Shown here: positions 62,210-64,000 of the stretch, in pieces | How the letters are laid out: every line of letters starts with the position of its first letter | How positions within the stretch are numbered: position 1 is the stretch's first letter | DNA from: Brevundimonas sp. | GTDB lineage: Bacteria > Pseudomonadota > Alphaproteobacteria > Caulobacterales > Caulobacteraceae | Direction of reading: 5' to 3' | Assembly (NCBI RefSeq): GCF_030682035.1 | Contig: NZ_JAUXQZ010000023.1 | Span: 97,857-161,856, forward strand | DNA length: 64,000 nt | Notes under the pieces: generated by a model | What the model was told of the DNA's origin: nothing | Database searches by the model: none | The model's input: the letters and a program-made list of their open reading frames with translations, nothing else | Made by a program: the position numbers and the translations under genes

Positions 62210-63127
62210 CTAACAGGAGGTTGAGTTCGTGCGTTGCAGATCTGGATCGCCCGGAGTAAGCACATACACGATATTGCAATCAGTGAACTGCACCTGTGCA
62301 CGAGGTGAATCCTGTGTATAGATGACGCGGGCATCCCAACCATCAGTGATATACCAACCGCCAGCGGCTGCCATGGCTGTCTCGAAGGTTGCAACATCGG
62401 GATAAGGATCGGCGGGATCAAGCACTCGCTTGATCTCCTGAGCCACGCGTGCGGTTACCAGCGTCATCAATTCACGTCTGCGAATTGGCAACAATCGGTC
62501 ATTGAATGTCTCCGGACTGATCGCATCCAACGAAACGAAATTCGTGCCACCTGAGTTGGCGCTGTCAAGATAGTGCACTGAGCTATTCACATTCGCAGGG
62601 ATGCGCGACTGAGTGCCCAATGCCTGACCTGGCGCAATGATCACAGCAACCACTTCATCTCCATCCAGTGTGAGAGTCCCGGGCGTGGAGCTGTTCAGTG
62701 GCGATGTCGGCACCACAGGATGTCTGTAATTTGCACTCACCGCGTACCAGAACTGCTGATCAATACCAGCATAGAGATTGCCAAATTCCACCAAAGCACC
62801 AAATGGAAGAGTGTGACGTTGTGGTAACCGTCCAAACGCAGCGCCAGCACAATCCACACCTTCCTCCAACTCACCGGAATTATTCTTGTCCGGGCATGGC
62901 AGTCGCCCAGGTCCACTGCCCACAAATTCATTGTTATACATCACTGCATACGCGAGCAGTGCTTGCTTGGCTTCCTGCATCGCAGCCTGCACTCGCGCAT
63001 TCTCCCGCAACTGCGGATTGCGATTGTTGAGCGCCGTGAGCACCACGGTAGCGCCAGCCATGAAGAGACCAACGAACATCAGAATCAGCACGGCACCATT
63101 TTGTTTGCCAAAACAATTCATCTTCAT
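62210..63127 (-). CDS. PilX/GspK-like pseudopilin-associated membrane protein
   Basis: This 305-residue protein has its start (ATG 63125-63127) overlapping the upstream stop. A short N-terminus (MKMNCFGKQNGAVLILMFVGLFMAG) resembles PilX/GspK starts: a G followed by a hydrophobic helix but no Glu at +5. The body has GRLPCPDKNNSGELEEGVDCAGA, the same LPCP motif as the next pseudopilin, and a helical stretch RRRELMTLVTARVAQEIKRVLD. It probably sits at the tip or base of the pilus. Confidence 0.75.
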   Translation of the reverse strand: MKMNCFGKQNGAVLILMFVGLFMAGATVVLTALNNRNPQLRENARVQAAMQEAKQALLAYAVMYNNEFVGSGPGRLPCPDKNNSGELEEGVDCAGAAFGRLPQRHTLPFGALVEFGNLYAGIDQQFWYAVSANYRHPVVPTSPLNSSTPGTLTLDGDEVVAVIIAPGQALGTQSRIPANVNSSVHYLDSANSGGTNFVSLDAISPETFNDRLLPIRRRELMTLVTARVAQEIKRVLDPADPYPDVATFETAMAAAGGWYITDGWDARVIYTQDSPRAQVQFTDCNIVYVLTPGDPDLQRTNSTSC

Positions 63128-63888
63128 TGCAGCGCGTCCTGAATCTGATTCGCTTCCTGCAACAATCGCAAACTCTCGACAATACTCTCCATGGTTGAGA
63201 GCGTGGCATCCAATGATTCTGGTTGCTTCACCTCTGCATCTGCAGCAGGTGCCGCAATTGTGACCACTGGCCGATTGGCTTCTGCCCGGCGCGCCAGTTC
63301 GGCATTTATCTCCGTCACTCGCTCTGCACTCAATTGATAGTCTTCGCGCAATTCACCTGTCGTGGCATTGAGAGTCTGTCCGGGTCGCACCGTCAGTTCT
63401 CCCGTCGCAGTTCGGATTCGCAAAACGCCAAGCCCCCTTGTGAACTCAAGTCGAGCATTGGACGGCAGATCACTTTCGCTGACGGCAACTCCGTTCAACC
63501 ACACAGAATGACTGCCGTCGCTACGGCGAATGCTCCCCCCCATGTGAATGATCGTCGGTTCAGCTTCAAGGCTGGAGACCACAGACACTGGGGCACTGAG
63601 TGCCAGCTCTCTCTCGCTGTCACTCAGCGCCGCAAACATCGCAGCTCTCTGCCTGTCAAGATACTGGCGTTCCTGGGCTGTCGTGATGATCCGGCCCAAT
63701 GTTTGTGCATCAACAAACCCTGGCCACAGTAGCAGCGAAAAAATCAACAGCCATGTCTGGATACCAGAGATCTTCTGAATAACTCTGTTGCGTCTTTGGT
63801 CATTGCCTGCGCACGATACCTTGCAGCAACACGCGACAGATTGACGCTGAGACACAACAGAATTATTCAGAGGCTCTCTAGTACTCAC
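63124..63888 (-). CDS. GspB/MshK-like envelope protein
   Basis: This 254-residue protein starts at GTG 63886-63888, overlapping the preceding gene by 11 nt. A hydrophobic segment around residues 45-60 (WLLIFSLLLWPGFVDA) acts as a signal or anchor. The segment HSVWLNGVAVSESDLPSNARL ... GVLRIRTATGELTVRPGQTL resembles the small C-terminal domain of GspB/MshK proteins. The last 60 residues look like coiled coil (ERVTEINAELARRAE; LSTMESIVESLRLLQEANQIQ). Assignment is tentative. Confidence 0.6.
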   Translation of the reverse strand: MSTREPLNNSVVSQRQSVACCCKVSCAGNDQRRNRVIQKISGIQTWLLIFSLLLWPGFVDAQTLGRIITTAQERQYLDRQRAAMFAALSDSERELALSAPVSVVSSLEAEPTIIHMGGSIRRSDGSHSVWLNGVAVSESDLPSNARLEFTRGLGVLRIRTATGELTVRPGQTLNATTGELREDYQLSAERVTEINAELARRAEANRPVVTIAAPAADAEVKQPESLDATLSTMESIVESLRLLQEANQIQDALQ

Positions 63889-64000
63889 TGATAAGCTCCG
63901 GTGGACTAAGATTGAAGGTGTACCAGGTCAGAGCACATTCTGCAGACATGTGTTCCTCAATACGGGTAAAGTCTGTCACTGATGAACTCACCAGACTCAG
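63878..64000 (-). CDS. C-terminus of an upstream gene (cut by window edge)
   Basis: The minus strand reads open for exactly 40 codons from the window edge to a TAG at 63878-63880, with the last residues EECALT-like and SPPELISEY. The stop overlaps the following GTG start by 11 nt, the same tight spacing as in the rest of the operon, so it is likely the end of another pilus-locus gene. The visible part contains no recognised domain. Confidence 0.5.
   Translation of the reverse strand: MSLVSSSVTDFTRIEEHMSAECALTWYTFNLSPPELISEY

Noticed and set aside
1..64000. CRISPR array or phage region
   Set aside because: No regularly spaced short repeats and no capsid, terminase or integrase genes are visible.

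Overview
The first ~58.7 kb is high-GC alphaproteobacterial chromosome, most likely from the order Caulobacterales and close to Brevundimonas or Caulobacter. This rests on gene content and gene order: a PopA-like c-di-GMP effector with two receiver domains and a degenerate GGDEF domain, dusB-ntrY-ntrX-dat-hfq-hflX, a fused ispDF, sdhE-mfd divergent from recG, an NDUFS4-type complex I subunit, and lipA-ratA. Codon use is strongly GC-biased throughout. No database search was possible.

Layout. 1-2.2 kb: an FAD-dependent LhgO-like oxidoreductase (cut by the window edge), ratA and lipA. 2.3-9.7 kb: an acyl-CoA synthetase, a YgiD-type dioxygenase, two coupled metallopeptidase-like genes, an MFS transporter with mazG, and an HWE histidine kinase. 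9.7-17 kb: dusB-ntrY-ntrX-dat-hfq-hflX on the minus strand. 17-25.5 kb: ispDF, an MFS/spermidine-synthase fusion, pncC-tusA, a YihY/BrkB protein, popA, an SRPBCC protein and an SDR. 26-31 kb: a TPR protein, bamB and der, then panB. 31-34 kb: two tandem copies of a three-gene set (small membrane protein, ECF sigma factor, putative anti-sigma factor). 34-43.2 kb: small stress or unknown genes, a VOC protein with an operator-like palindrome, a dicarboxylate symporter, mfd, sdhE and recG. 43.2-48.4 kb: a nested inverted-repeat element followed by lipopolysaccharide inner-core genes (kdsA, hldE, hldD) and a DUF3089 protein that appears to lack catalytic residues. 48.5-58.7 kb: photolyase, cfa, sseA, a second inverted-repeat element, a second symporter with an orphan amino-acid-binding lipoprotein, a cystathionine beta-lyase-like enzyme, tRNA-Arg(UCU), a complex I subunit, a frameshifted cytochrome b561, a VIT-family transporter and tRNA-Pro(CGG).

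From about 58.8 kb to the right end the DNA changes abruptly. GC falls to roughly half, codon use becomes mixed, and all genes lie on the minus strand in one tightly overlapping operon. This operon encodes a major prepilin-like protein, two minor pseudopilin-like proteins, a GspB/MshK-like periplasmic protein, and a two-component pair: a PrsK-like histidine kinase and a short receiver-Fis response regulator. It looks like a beta- or gammaproteobacterial type IV pilus/pseudopilus locus that carries its own regulator. It is either a transferred island or a chimeric assembly join. The operon, and a palindrome in front of the major pilin gene, are the least familiar content of the window.
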